Below, in pieces: positions 16,948 through 25,473 of a stretch of DNA of 49,101 bases (its first letter is position 1; each line of letters begins with the position of its first letter). Position numbers and translations under genes: made by a program. Source of the stretch: Myxococcus xanthus (lineage in GTDB: Bacteria > Myxococcota > Myxococcia > Myxococcales > Myxococcaceae); NCBI RefSeq assembly GCF_013116825.1, contig NZ_JABFNS010000063.1, forward strand, positions 1 to 49,101, in the 5' to 3' direction. The notes below the pieces were generated by a model, which saw nothing but the letters and a program-made list of their open reading frames with translations, had not been told where the DNA came from and did not search any database.

Positions 16948-17886
16948 TTACTCGGGAATCCCACCGAAGGCGCCCGACTCGAAGTCGTCGATGGCCTGGA
17001 TGATCTCCCGGTGGTTGTTCATCACGAACGGCCCGGTGTGGGCGATGGGCTCGTGGATGGGCTCGCCCGCGAGGACGATGAAGTGCGTGTCCTCGTCGGC
17101 CCGGAGGGAGAGGGTCTCCCCGTCGTTGGCGAACACCGCGAGCTCACCGCTCCGGATGCTCTCCGCGCCCACCGTCACGCGGCCGTTGGCGACGAGCACC
17201 AGGGCGTTGTGGTTCGAGGGCAGCGACAGGTTGAAGTCCTCGCCGGCGCGCACCTTCACGTCGAGCATGGAGATGGGCGTGAAGGTCCTGGCGGGACCCT
17301 TCGCGTCACCGTAGCTCCCGGCGATGATCCGCACCCGGCTGTGCTCCGTGGCCTCACCGCCTCCTTGAACGGGGACCACCGGAATCTGCTCCTTCGTGAT
17401 GGGCTGGTAGCCCGGAGCGGACATCTTGTGCTGGCGAGGCAGGTTCACCCAGAGCTGGAGCATGTGGAACGTGCCCCCGCGCCGGGAGAAGTCGTGCTCG
17501 TGGTACTCCTCGTGGAGGATTCCGGACGCCGCCGTCATCCACTGCACGTCCCCGGGACCGATGACGCCGGAGTTGCCCGCGTTGTCGCGGTGCGCGACGT
17601 GACCCTCGAACGCGAGTGTCACCGTCTCGAAGCCACGGTGCGGATGCCAGCCGACGCCCCGCTGGCCCTTCGCCAGCGCGGGGTAGTCATGGGGCGGATG
17701 GTAGTCGAGCAGCAGGAACGGACTGGTCCGCTCCTGGCGCAGGCCGCCGCTCGGCACGAGGGTGTGGACGCGGAAGCCGTCACCCACCCAGTGCAGCTCG
17801 CCGCCACCATGGACACTCTCCAGGGTGCGGGGGCGGGAAGTGGCTCGAGGAGAAGTAGGAACGCTGACTTGGGTCGTGGTGCTCAT
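16948..17886 (-). CDS. Pirin family cupin protein
   Basis: A 312-residue bicupin. The pirin N-terminal signature is clear: FLLLDYHPPHDYP, then GVGWHPHRGFETVTLAFEG with metal-binding histidines, and ASGILHEEYHEH with further metal ligands. The C-terminal cupin includes LPSNHNALVLVANG and the pirin-C motif EPIHEPIAHTGPFVMNN near the end. Bacterial pirins bind iron; some show quercetinase activity and others modulate metabolism, so the role here is open. It lies 61 bp downstream of a LysR-type regulator on the same strand, with a palindrome between them, so regulation by or with that protein is likely. Confidence 0.95.
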   Translation of the reverse strand: MSTTTQVSVPTSPRATSRPRTLESVHGGGELHWVGDGFRVHTLVPSGGLRQERTSPFLLLDYHPPHDYPALAKGQRGVGWHPHRGFETVTLAFEGHVAHRDNAGNSGVIGPGDVQWMTAASGILHEEYHEHDFSRRGGTFHMLQLWVNLPRQHKMSAPGYQPITKEQIPVVPVQGGGEATEHSRVRIIAGSYGDAKGPARTFTPISMLDVKVRAGEDFNLSLPSNHNALVLVANGRVTVGAESIRSGELAVFANDGETLSLRADEDTHFIVLAGEPIHEPIAHTGPFVMNNHREIIQAIDDFESGAFGGIPE

Positions 17887-17933
17887 GGTTCCAAACCTAA
17901 GAGCCGAGCCCCGTCTGTAAATCGCTCCAGGTC

Positions 17934-17950
17934 GTGATGCTTTTCATCAC
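17934..17950. promoter_or_regulatory. Palindrome between LysR gene and pirin gene
   Basis: GTGATG-CTTTT-CATCAC is a perfect 6-bp dyad around five bases, 48 bp upstream of the pirin start and overlapping the LysR stop codon. LysR-type regulators bind dyads of this size, so it is a candidate operator; a weak intrinsic terminator of the LysR gene is the alternative. Confidence 0.45.
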
Positions 17951-18882
17951 GTCGTGTGATGGTCCACGCCCGCGAGCGCGAACTGGCACAGCGAGGTGAG
18001 CCGGTTCGAGGCCCACGTCGCCACCGGGCCCATCGGCGTGCCCTTGCGGCGCACCAGGGCGAGCGGGCGCTGGGGTGGGGGACCGCCCTCCCAGGCAGCC
18101 AGACGCAGCGCCACCAACCGTCCTGCGGCGAGGTCGTCGCGGACGAGGTGCTCGGGCTCGAGGCCCCAGCCGATGCCGCCGACGAGGAGTGAGTGCTTGG
18201 TCATCAGGTCCGCGACACGCCAGAGGCGCGAGCCGATGACGCCCCGGTCCGCCGTGCCCGTCTTGCCCTCCGGCAGCCGCTCGCTCAGGACGATTTGGAT
18301 TGCGGAGGCGAGGTGCGCCTCCGTGAGGACGCCCTTCAGCGCCGCGAGCGGATGTGACGGCGCGGCGACGGGAATCATCTTGAGGAGCGCGATGGGGCGC
18401 TGCTCCAGGCCGGTGAGGTCCAGGTCCGCGCCGGCGATGCCCAGCGTCGCGCGCCGCTCGCGCACGCGCTCCGTCACCGCGGACAGCAGCTCCACCTCCA
18501 GCGCCAGCTCCACACCCGGGTGCGTGCGCGCCAGCTCCCGCACGAAGTCCATCAGTGCGTCAGTGGGGAACATTGCGTCCACTACCAACGACAGCTTCGT
18601 CTCCTCGCCGCTCTTGAGCCGGCCCACCACCGCCTGGAAAGAGGCGATGTCTTCGTGGAGTCGCTGCGCCGCCGCGACGACGGCTTCTCCCTTCGCCGTC
18701 AGACGCGGGACGCGCCCGCTCCGGTCGAAGAGCCGCAGGCCGAGCTGCTTCTCCAGCCGCTGCATGGCTTGACTGACGGCGGGCTGCCCCTGGCCAAGCT
18801 TCCGAGCCGCCGCGGAGAAGCTTCCCTCCTCGGCCACCGCGCGGAGCGTGCGGAGCTGGTCGATGGTGACGCTTTCGAGCAC
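17947..18882 (-). CDS. LysR-type transcriptional regulator
   Basis: A 311-residue regulator. Residues 5-64 are the LysR winged helix (LRTLRAVAEEGSFSAAARKL, QPAVSQAMQRLEKQLGLRLF). A periplasmic-binding-protein-like effector domain from about 90 to 300 follows (LSLVVDAMFPTDALMDFV, HSLLVGGIGWGLEPEHLV). It controls genes by binding dyad sites and responding to a small molecule. The immediate downstream target is presumably the pirin gene. Unlike many LysR genes, it is not divergent from its neighbour but lies upstream in the same direction. The effector is not deducible. Confidence 0.94.
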   Translation of the reverse strand: MLESVTIDQLRTLRAVAEEGSFSAAARKLGQGQPAVSQAMQRLEKQLGLRLFDRSGRVPRLTAKGEAVVAAAQRLHEDIASFQAVVGRLKSGEETKLSLVVDAMFPTDALMDFVRELARTHPGVELALEVELLSAVTERVRERRATLGIAGADLDLTGLEQRPIALLKMIPVAAPSHPLAALKGVLTEAHLASAIQIVLSERLPEGKTGTADRGVIGSRLWRVADLMTKHSLLVGGIGWGLEPEHLVRDDLAAGRLVALRLAAWEGGPPPQRPLALVRRKGTPMGPVATWASNRLTSLCQFALAGVDHHTT

Positions 18883-18884
18883 CG

Positions 18885-19100
18885 CGCGACTGCATCACAT
18901 CGACGGCGATGATGCACGCGCGCGTCCTCCCGCTCCTTGTTCGAGGACAGCCAGGAGGCGATGCGCGAAGCCAGCGTCGCGGCGGCGGTGCTCTCCGGGA
19001 GGGCGCCCCGGAGCATCTCGCGGGAGATGGCCTCCGCCGCGCCGATGACGCCCACGCAGCGGTGCCGCAGCGTGTCCCGGGGCAGCCCACAGAAGGGCAG
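18885..19100 (-). other. Possible remnant of a regulator C-terminus
   Basis: The minus strand reads GLPRDTLRHRCVGVIGAAEA then ISREMLRGALPESTAAATLA and RIASWLSS, a helical pattern like the C-terminal ligand domain of TetR-family proteins. There is no start codon or DNA-binding part, because the upstream side is replaced by insertion-element fragment E. This is an inference only. Confidence 0.3.
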
Positions 19101-19101
19101 G

Positions 19102-19142
19102 AGGACGTTCGACTTCGACGTGTTCGCCTGCGTGAGGTGTGG
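19102..19142 (+). mobile_element. IS91-like transposase fragment, copy E (41 bp)
   Basis: It is identical to positions 5758-5798 of copy A (encoding RTFDFDVFACVRCG), then diverges abruptly after GAGGTGTGG. It shows that an internal piece of the same transposase gene also survives here, without the 3' end. Confidence 0.6.
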
Positions 19143-19171
19143 CCATCCGCACGCAAGGGCGTTCTCACTGC

Positions 19172-20578
19172 TCAGCCGTACAGATCGCTCAGCGGTCCCG
19201 GCGCGATGCGCGTGCTGCCCTCCTGCCCGAAGGTATTGAAGTCCGCGTCTCCGAACGCGTGGCCGAGCGTGTTGAAGAGGTTCGAGACCTGCCGGTTCCG
19301 GGCCGCGTCGTACTTCGGGTACACGACCGTGCGCCCGTCAGTCTTCAGGCCCAGCGCGTTGCCGCCCACCACGAGCTTCGGCCACTCACGCGAGGTCGAG
19401 TGGTGCTGCTCGCCGTTGTCGGACATGAAGACGATCGCGGTGTGATCCAACATCGAGCCGCTCGCGCCGACCTCGGGCGTGGCGGCCAGCGTCCTCGCCA
19501 GGTTCGCCACCAGTTGCACGTGACGGCGGGTGATTTCGGCGACGCGGTCCCAGTTCTGCCCCGCATCCAGGCCGTGCTGCAGGCTGTGTCGCGGGATGTC
19601 GGTCACGTCCGGGCCGTAGGCCACGTCGAAGCCCGAGGTGCCCGTCGCCAGCACCACCGTGTTCGTCAGCCCGCCCAGGAGGGACGCGGTGGCGATCTGG
19701 AACTGCGCCTCGAACCACTTCAGCGAGTCGGGCGGTGAGCCCGCGCCGGTGATGAGCGGGTTGTCCCTCGGCGCCGGTGGCAGGTAGGGCCGCACGCGGT
19801 TCGCCATGCCTTCGAGCTGATCCTCCCGCGTGCGCAGCGACTCGAGCGAGGAGACGTAGCGCTCCAGTTTCAACCGCTCGTTGGAGTTGCCGCTGAACTC
19901 CGCCAGCGCCTTCCGCGAGTCGGCCAGCGCGAAGTCGAAGAGCATCTTGCGATCTCGCCCGTTCGTCGAGCCGCCGAGCAGCGAGCCGAAGGTGCTGTCG
20001 AACGCGAGCGACGGATTGACGATGATGCCCGCGGGCTTGCGGGGGCCGAGCGCGCAGGTCTCGTACACGATGGACACGCGCGCGGAGCTGGTGCCCAGCC
20101 GAAGCACGTCGAACGGTGCCCCACGGCGCAGGCGAGGCGCGATCACCGCGTCGAAGGTCGCGCCCGCGCCGTTCACCGCGCAGCTCAGCCCGCCCGTCCC
20201 GCTGGAGTGCCCGCCGCCCGCGATGAGGTTCGAGAGCCCCAGCAGCACGGCGGAGCGGTTCACCAGGTCGATGTTGCCGGAAGACGCCGCCAGCGGCCCG
20301 AGACTGATCGCGCTGGCGAGATTGTCGCCCTCGCGCACCAGCGGCGTGTCCTTGTACGCGTCCCAGAAGATGCGGTCGGAGGTGTTGGCGCGCCCGCCCA
20401 GCGCCGCGCGGGTGCCCGTGCTCAGGAGCGCGCGGGGGTAGACGCCATTGCACTCGAGGACCAGCACCAGGCGTGCCGGCAGCGCTGACGACTGGGCGTA
20501 GACGTCGTGGAAGTAGGGCGCGAAGAGGCCGGCGGCCATGCCCTTCAGGACGGTTCGTCGCGAGAACATGGCAGTCAC
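19172..20578 (-). CDS. DUF1552 family protein with Tat signal (pair 2)
   Basis: A 468-residue protein. GTG 20578 overlaps the upstream stop as GTGA; ATG 20569 is an alternative start. The leader has a twin-arginine motif (FSRRTVLKGMAAG), indicating Tat export. DUF1552 features include VLECNGVYPRALL in place of the FFRQANG block of pair 1, AGGGHSSGTGGLSCAVNG, SVARVSIVYETCALG-like sequence near 165 and a C-terminal FMSDNGEQHHSTSREWPKLV block with a histidine pair. It differs strongly from the 8606-10030 protein, so the two pairs are old paralogues. The role is unknown and it is expected to work with the upstream haem protein. Confidence 0.87.
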   Translation of the reverse strand: MTAMFSRRTVLKGMAAGLFAPYFHDVYAQSSALPARLVLVLECNGVYPRALLSTGTRAALGGRANTSDRIFWDAYKDTPLVREGDNLASAISLGPLAASSGNIDLVNRSAVLLGLSNLIAGGGHSSGTGGLSCAVNGAGATFDAVIAPRLRRGAPFDVLRLGTSSARVSIVYETCALGPRKPAGIIVNPSLAFDSTFGSLLGGSTNGRDRKMLFDFALADSRKALAEFSGNSNERLKLERYVSSLESLRTREDQLEGMANRVRPYLPPAPRDNPLITGAGSPPDSLKWFEAQFQIATASLLGGLTNTVVLATGTSGFDVAYGPDVTDIPRHSLQHGLDAGQNWDRVAEITRRHVQLVANLARTLAATPEVGASGSMLDHTAIVFMSDNGEQHHSTSREWPKLVVGGNALGLKTDGRTVVYPKYDAARNRQVSNLFNTLGHAFGDADFNTFGQEGSTRIAPGPLSDLYG

Positions 20579-22902
20579 TCTCCAGCCTGCGGCACACGCC
20601 GCGTCTTCCAGGTGTCGCTGGTCATCAGCGTGGTCAGCATCTTGGAGAACGAGCCGTTGTTCTGGTCATAGGCCTGCTCCATCTGCGTCAGCGTACAGGC
20701 GTCGCTCGGGTTCTCCGGGCGGCCCATGAAGTAGCGGAAGGCTTGTCGCAGGAAGCAGCGTTTCACGTGCTGCGAGGCCGCCAGGCGCTCGCTCAACTCC
20801 ACTGCGTCGCGCACCGGGCCGTCCAGCCCGGGGTCCGGCATCGACGTGAGCGTCGAGCTTCCGTCCGGCGTGGTCCAGCCTCCGCTGGTCGAGTGATCCC
20901 GCGCGCGCAGGAAGCCCGCGTGGTTGTAGATCTCGAAGGGCAGGCCGAGCGGCTCCATCAGGCGGTGACAGCCCTGACACTGCGCTCCGGCGGTCGCCTC
21001 CTGCAGGCGGCGGCGCGCGTTCTTGTCGGGAGCGTGAGCGCCGACCTGGGCCGCCACCTGCACGCTGCTGAGCGGCGGGACGAACCCGCACAGGAGGTTC
21101 TCGCGCACCCACTTGCCGCGGTGGACGATGGACGGATCGTCCTCGAAGTTGCCGCCGTGCGCGGCCAGCCACACCGGGTGGGTCAGCACGCCCGCGCGCT
21201 CGGTGGCAGGCAGCGTCTTCCAGCGGCCCGCGACGGTCGCCGGGAGGATCTCGCTGACGTTGTAGGGGTGCGAGAGTCCCTTGTGCGAGTCGTACGCCGC
21301 GTGCTGCATGGAGGGCACGTAGAAGGTGCGCGTGGTGAGCAGGTTCGCCAGCACGTCTTTATCCTCGACGACCACCCGCGCGATCAGATCGTCGAACTGT
21401 TGGATGAAGGTCGGCTCCAGCGGATGGAAGTTGGTGAGCAGGTTCTCGTACGAGACCGAGCTGATGTAGCCGAGCCCCTCGAGCTCGAAGCGCGAGGTCG
21501 CCGCCGGGGACTCCTTGAACACCGCGGCCACGTGCCCGTAGCCGAGCCACTCGCGGAAGAAGCCCGCGACGCCGTCACCCAGCCAGTACTGCCCGCGCTT
21601 GGAGCGCTGCTCCTCGTTGTAGTCCTGCACCAGATCGAAGCGCGGTGTCCCGTTCTGGTGGGCGTCGACGCCGCCCAGGTACTTCTCGATCAGGGCGGTG
21701 GTCGTCGCATCCTGCTTGAGCGAGCCATCCTTCGCGGCGGTGGCCACGTCCGCCAGATGCCCCTCGAGGGGCGCGGAGTAGTAGGGCCACACGAAGCTCG
21801 GCGTGGCGGAGGGCGCGCGCCCCGCCAGCGCGTAGGCCAGCTGCGAGCCCAGCTCGAGGCTGGTCAGCTCCACGCGACCGTCGGCCGGCTCGCCGCCCAT
21901 CTCGCGGCGGAACATGGCGCCGGTCATCATCCACGCGGCGTTGGAGATCCGCGTGATGGAGTCCGCGCGGTTTCGCGGGGAGTAGCTCGGCTCCTGCGCG
22001 ATGACCTCGGTCGCGAAGGCAGTGAGGCGGGTGAGCTCATCCTCGGTGGGCGGGCGGAAGAAGACGCCGAACTCGAGCATCTGGCCGAGGTGGAAGCGCT
22101 TGCAGGAGTCGCTCGGGTTCGCGTCGTCGAACATGCACCTGAAGCGGCTGTCGGTGTAGACACGCTCCATCCGGTTGCCGTCCGGGTAGTTCATCGTCCA
22201 CGGCGCGGCGGCCGCGCCGACCACCGGCAGGAATAGCTCCACCGTGGCCTCGTCCAGCGTCTCGTCCGTGGCCCAGGAGCTGTACTGCTCCATGGCACTG
22301 GGATCGAGCGGGTTGTCGTAGAAGCTGAACCCGGTCCAGCTGCGCTCGACCGAGCCACCGACGTTGCGGGTGAACTCGCGCCGGTTCAAGCGGCGGATGC
22401 GCGTCGACGCATCCGAGCGCACGCCTTCGGTGCAGCTGAAGAGCGCAGACTGATCGAGCAGGTTGGGCTCGGGCACCACGGTCACGGGCGGGCCGCTCGT
22501 GCCACTGCAGAGGGGCATCCCCTCCCCAATCCAGGTCTCGAGCGCGGCGAGGTCGGCTGCGCTCGCGCGCTCATGCGGGGCCGGCGGCATCGGAGACGCG
22601 TCGTCGCGCATGCGGATGAGCGCGCGCTGGGCGTTGCTAAGCCCTCCATCCATCACCGAACTCACCCGCATGTCGTGCAGGGTGCGCAGCGGCATCGTCG
22701 CCCCCTGGGTCGGCAGCGCGCCGTGACAGCTGGCGCAGCGCTCGGCGAGCACCGACTGCACCACGCACGCGGCGCCCAGGTTCCCACCGGGCCCCCCGGG
22801 CTCCCCTGGGTTGTCAGGGCCTCCGGTGTTGGTGTTTGGATCGTTGGAGCCCTTGCACGCAACGAGGCTCAACAGTCCGGCCAGCAGGAGGACGCGGTTC
22901 AT
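20575..22902 (-). CDS. DUF1592/DUF1588-type di-haem lipoprotein (pair 2)
   Basis: A 775-residue lipoprotein (MNRVLLLAGLLSLVAC, lipid Cys16). A Gly/Pro/Asn linker leads to a cytochrome c-like domain with CASCH at residues 56-60 and a possible Met ligand in DDASPMPP. The DUF1587/1595/1592 region follows (RRLNRREFTRNVGG; FFRPPTEDELTRLTAFA; ELGSQLAYALAGRAP), then DUF1588 with a second site CQGCH at 642-646, and DUF1585 (RYFMGRPENPSDACTL). It is about 200 residues longer than the pair 1 protein and gains the N-terminal haem domain. It is likely an envelope electron-transfer protein coupled to the DUF1552 partner. Confidence 0.87.
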   Translation of the reverse strand: MNRVLLLAGLLSLVACKGSNDPNTNTGGPDNPGEPGGPGGNLGAACVVQSVLAERCASCHGALPTQGATMPLRTLHDMRVSSVMDGGLSNAQRALIRMRDDASPMPPAPHERASAADLAALETWIGEGMPLCSGTSGPPVTVVPEPNLLDQSALFSCTEGVRSDASTRIRRLNRREFTRNVGGSVERSWTGFSFYDNPLDPSAMEQYSSWATDETLDEATVELFLPVVGAAAAPWTMNYPDGNRMERVYTDSRFRCMFDDANPSDSCKRFHLGQMLEFGVFFRPPTEDELTRLTAFATEVIAQEPSYSPRNRADSITRISNAAWMMTGAMFRREMGGEPADGRVELTSLELGSQLAYALAGRAPSATPSFVWPYYSAPLEGHLADVATAAKDGSLKQDATTTALIEKYLGGVDAHQNGTPRFDLVQDYNEEQRSKRGQYWLGDGVAGFFREWLGYGHVAAVFKESPAATSRFELEGLGYISSVSYENLLTNFHPLEPTFIQQFDDLIARVVVEDKDVLANLLTTRTFYVPSMQHAAYDSHKGLSHPYNVSEILPATVAGRWKTLPATERAGVLTHPVWLAAHGGNFEDDPSIVHRGKWVRENLLCGFVPPLSSVQVAAQVGAHAPDKNARRRLQEATAGAQCQGCHRLMEPLGLPFEIYNHAGFLRARDHSTSGGWTTPDGSSTLTSMPDPGLDGPVRDAVELSERLAASQHVKRCFLRQAFRYFMGRPENPSDACTLTQMEQAYDQNNGSFSKMLTTLMTSDTWKTRRVPQAGE

Positions 22903-23056
22903 CCGGCCAGACTGGCACGGACGGCAGGTGGGATAGCAAGCAGTCCCTGCAAAACGGGCTCAGACCTGCCTGGGCACCCTGTGGTGCCGTCGGTGGTGGT
23001 TCGACCGTGAAATTGCCCGGGTTCAGTGGACAGGTGGCTCAAGCTGTCAGCGGCAG

Positions 23057-23320
23057 TCATGCAATGCGCCAGCACAGCCATCGACCACGCCCCGCGCGTG
23101 CAGACGCCTCCCAACTCACGCATCGGTGAGTTGCTGCCCGACGAATGGAAGAGGCGACGCGTCGCCGAGCCGCTTGACTCAGCGCTCGCACGAGGAACGT
23201 GACGAAGACACCGGAGAGGAAGAGGACACAGGCCGTGCAGGCGGGGACGCCAATCACCACATACAGCAGGGGCGATAGGGTGAAATGAGCGGGCGCATTG
23301 TACTGTCGCGGCGATTGCAT
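23057..23320 (-). CDS. Possible small membrane protein
   Basis: An 87-codon frame from ATG 23320. It has a polar start (MQSPRQYNAPAHF), then about 30 hydrophobic residues (LLYVVIGVPACTACVLFLSG, VFVTFLVRA) and a basic Arg-rich tail, consistent with one long or two short transmembrane segments with a cytoplasmic basic end. There is no recognised family and no clear ribosome binding site. The tail after residue 60 looks like random GC-rich translation, so the true stop side may be wrong or the gene may not exist. Confidence 0.3.
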   Translation of the reverse strand: MQSPRQYNAPAHFTLSPLLYVVIGVPACTACVLFLSGVFVTFLVRALSQAARRRVASSIRRAATHRCVSWEASARAGRGRWLCWRIA

Positions 23321-23490
23321 GGGGGCTCCAACGAAGGGAGGGGCCTTCCGCCGAGCATCGCCCTCACTCCCTGGAGGCTCACGCTGGACCATGCCTTCTC
23401 GCCCAGTCGTGTTGCAGCGCTCGCCGAGCACGGCACCCAACCGCCTTCAACATCTCACGCCACGTCATTCGCCTGACGGTTGCGAAGAGA

Positions 23491-23517
23491 GGCCGCGCCA
23501 GCAGGTCTGGCGCGGCC
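23491..23517 (-). terminator. Strong hairpin after Ig-like lipoprotein gene
   Basis: A perfect 10-bp GC-rich stem (GGCCGCGCCA / TGGCGCGGCC) with a 7-base loop, 67 bp beyond the stop of the minus-strand gene. On that strand it is followed by CTCTCTTCG. Confidence 0.6.
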
Positions 23518-23583
23518 CTTCGACGGGGCACCCGGCCAAGGTGAGACCAGGGGGCTACCGGAGCGTCAGTGCCCGCGTGTGGC

Positions 23584-25248
23584 TCACGGAACGGTGACCG
23601 TCACGGCGTTGCTGCGTTGGCTGTTGCCCACGCGGTCATACGCGATGGCGACAATGACGTGCGTGCCGGACTTGCCCGTCGTGTCCCACGTACGGGTGAA
23701 GGGCGCGGTGGTCGAATAGGGTGTCTGGATGACACCGTCGATCTCGAAGGCGACGTAGTAGAGCGATTGGCTGTCACTCGCATTGGCAGCCAGCGTGACG
23801 ACACCACTGACGACGTCTCCGTTGGCCGGTGCGGTCAGGACGGACGTGGGCGGCGCGTTGTCGACGATCAGCGAACGGGTGTGCATCGCGACATTGCCTG
23901 CCCTGTCAGTCGCGCGGAGGGTCAGGCTGTAGGGGCGATTGGCCAGCACCCGCGTGTCCCACGCGAAGGCGTACCCAAGGCTGGTGGGGCTCGTCAGCGA
24001 GCCCTTGAGGTACCCTTCCTGGAAGAACTCTGCCAGGACCACGCCTGAGAGGGACTGGTCGGTCACGGACCAGCTCACGGAGATGTTGCCGCGCACGTAG
24101 TTCAGGGTCTGTGGGTTGTACTGGGGCGTGCCCGAAAGAATGATGGGCGCGAAGTTGTCCACCATGACGCTCACCGGGTCGGAGATGCCCGTGTTGTTGT
24201 CCGCGTCGAAGGCCTGGGCAGTCAGCACCCGGGTGCCCGAGGGGGACGTCGTCGTGTCCCAGTCCACGATGAAGGGGGGCTGGGTGTCGGAGGCGATGAG
24301 GGTGGACCCGGAGTAGAAGTCCACGCGCGTGACGCCGAGGTCGTCGTAGGCGCTCGCCGTCAGGGTGATGGTGCCGCGCACGGCGCTGCCCGGGCTCGGC
24401 GAGAGGAGCGTCACGGTAGGGGCTGCGCTATCGGTGCACAGCAGGTTGCCGAAGTCCTTCGCGAGGCGCCGCGCGTCGGTGGATTTCGAGCGCGCTGAGT
24501 CGAGGACCGATTCCGTCGTGCGCACCTGGAGCCGTCCAGGGGCGGCGGTGAATCGGTCGGTGACGGTCTGGAGGGTGGTGTTGAATGCCTCCGTACCCGG
24601 AATCTGCGTGGCGAGTGCATGCCATTGCCGGGCCCAGTGGAGCGCGTCCGAGGGCTTGGATGCCGGCAGGTCGTACACGAGGGTGGCGGTGAGGGGCAGT
24701 GGCTTGCCGTCCGCATCGATTGCATCGAAGACCAGGTGGCCCTCGCCAGCGCTGTGCCGGTCCGAATTGTGGGTGTCCACGTGGTTGACGATGGCCTTCA
24801 GCCGCAGCGGCGCCTTCGTCATGTCCAGGGTGCCATCCGCGAGTCTTGGCCACGCTTCGAGGAGCCGGGCCACGAGCGCGCGGGTGACCGCGTCCTGCTC
24901 CGCACCCCGCAGGAGTCCGTCGCGGACGAACTCGGAGGGTGCGACGTCGCCGCTCATCTCCGCCAGTCGTCGGCCGAAGCTCCACGCGCCGTCCGCGGCC
25001 CCGTGCACGTTGGGCATCGCTCCGGACCAGGCCGTACGCACTGGGTCATTCAGCACTGCCGCATCCTGGATGAGCAGCTCCCGCTCCGGTTTGATGGAGG
25101 AGAGGCAATCCAGAGGCGCGCTTGTCTGCAGGAGCTCGGCCTGGGAGCTCTCCGACGCGTCCGGGACATCACCACAACCGATGGATGCCAGGGCCGCCGC
25201 GCCAAGCAGTGCGGAAAGGCCACGGGCCCCTTTCGAAACGATGCGCAT
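23584..25248 (-). CDS. Lipoprotein with three bacterial Ig-like domains
   Basis: A 554-residue protein from ATG 25248, with AGGAG about six bases upstream. The lipobox is LASIGC after MRIVSKGARGLSALLGA. Residues about 40-275 form a domain I do not recognise (VRTAWSGAMPNVHGAADGAW, IVNHVDTHNSDRHSAGEGHL, LVYDLPASKPSDALHWARQW). Three Ig-like repeats of about 90 residues follow, each with the pattern VTLxSPxxGxxVxGxxxLxAxAxDxxGVxxVxF and an intervening W(D/T)T. Such repeats are common in secreted myxobacterial proteins and serve in binding or spacing. The N-terminal domain may be the active part, but no catalytic motif is apparent. Confidence 0.85.
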   Translation of the reverse strand: MRIVSKGARGLSALLGAAALASIGCGDVPDASESSQAELLQTSAPLDCLSSIKPERELLIQDAAVLNDPVRTAWSGAMPNVHGAADGAWSFGRRLAEMSGDVAPSEFVRDGLLRGAEQDAVTRALVARLLEAWPRLADGTLDMTKAPLRLKAIVNHVDTHNSDRHSAGEGHLVFDAIDADGKPLPLTATLVYDLPASKPSDALHWARQWHALATQIPGTEAFNTTLQTVTDRFTAAPGRLQVRTTESVLDSARSKSTDARRLAKDFGNLLCTDSAAPTVTLLSPSPGSAVRGTITLTASAYDDLGVTRVDFYSGSTLIASDTQPPFIVDWDTTTSPSGTRVLTAQAFDADNNTGISDPVSVMVDNFAPIILSGTPQYNPQTLNYVRGNISVSWSVTDQSLSGVVLAEFFQEGYLKGSLTSPTSLGYAFAWDTRVLANRPYSLTLRATDRAGNVAMHTRSLIVDNAPPTSVLTAPANGDVVSGVVTLAANASDSQSLYYVAFEIDGVIQTPYSTTAPFTRTWDTTGKSGTHVIVAIAYDRVGNSQRSNAVTVTVP

Positions 25249-25473
25249 GTGGATTCTCCTTTGAGGAGGCTGTGCTCGCATGGAATTGAGAGCGGCAGCG
25301 CACAACGATATATCAAACAATCGGCTGGGGAGCGCCAGGGGAGGGGAGTGGATGTCGCGACCAAGTCCTTGTGAGGGTTCGTCCTATTAGTGCCTGTCAT
25401 TGCGGGTCGTAATTCTCCAGGGAAAGCCAGCCGCGAGGACTGGCTCTGTCCCGGGGCATGGTAGAGAACGGGC

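Larger units (their letters stand above)
22903..23583. other. Gap with no well-supported gene
   Basis: It holds the upstream region of pair 2, one doubtful small membrane ORF (listed separately), a 50-bp block similar to one at 2993-3041 and a strong hairpin at 23491-23517. I see no other coding signal. Confidence 0.5.

Noticed and set aside
20473..22236. Long plus-strand open frame opposite the di-haem lipoprotein gene
   Set aside because: Its translation is low-complexity, Arg/His/Gln/Val-rich and without domains; it is the antisense shadow of a well-supported gene in very GC-rich DNA.
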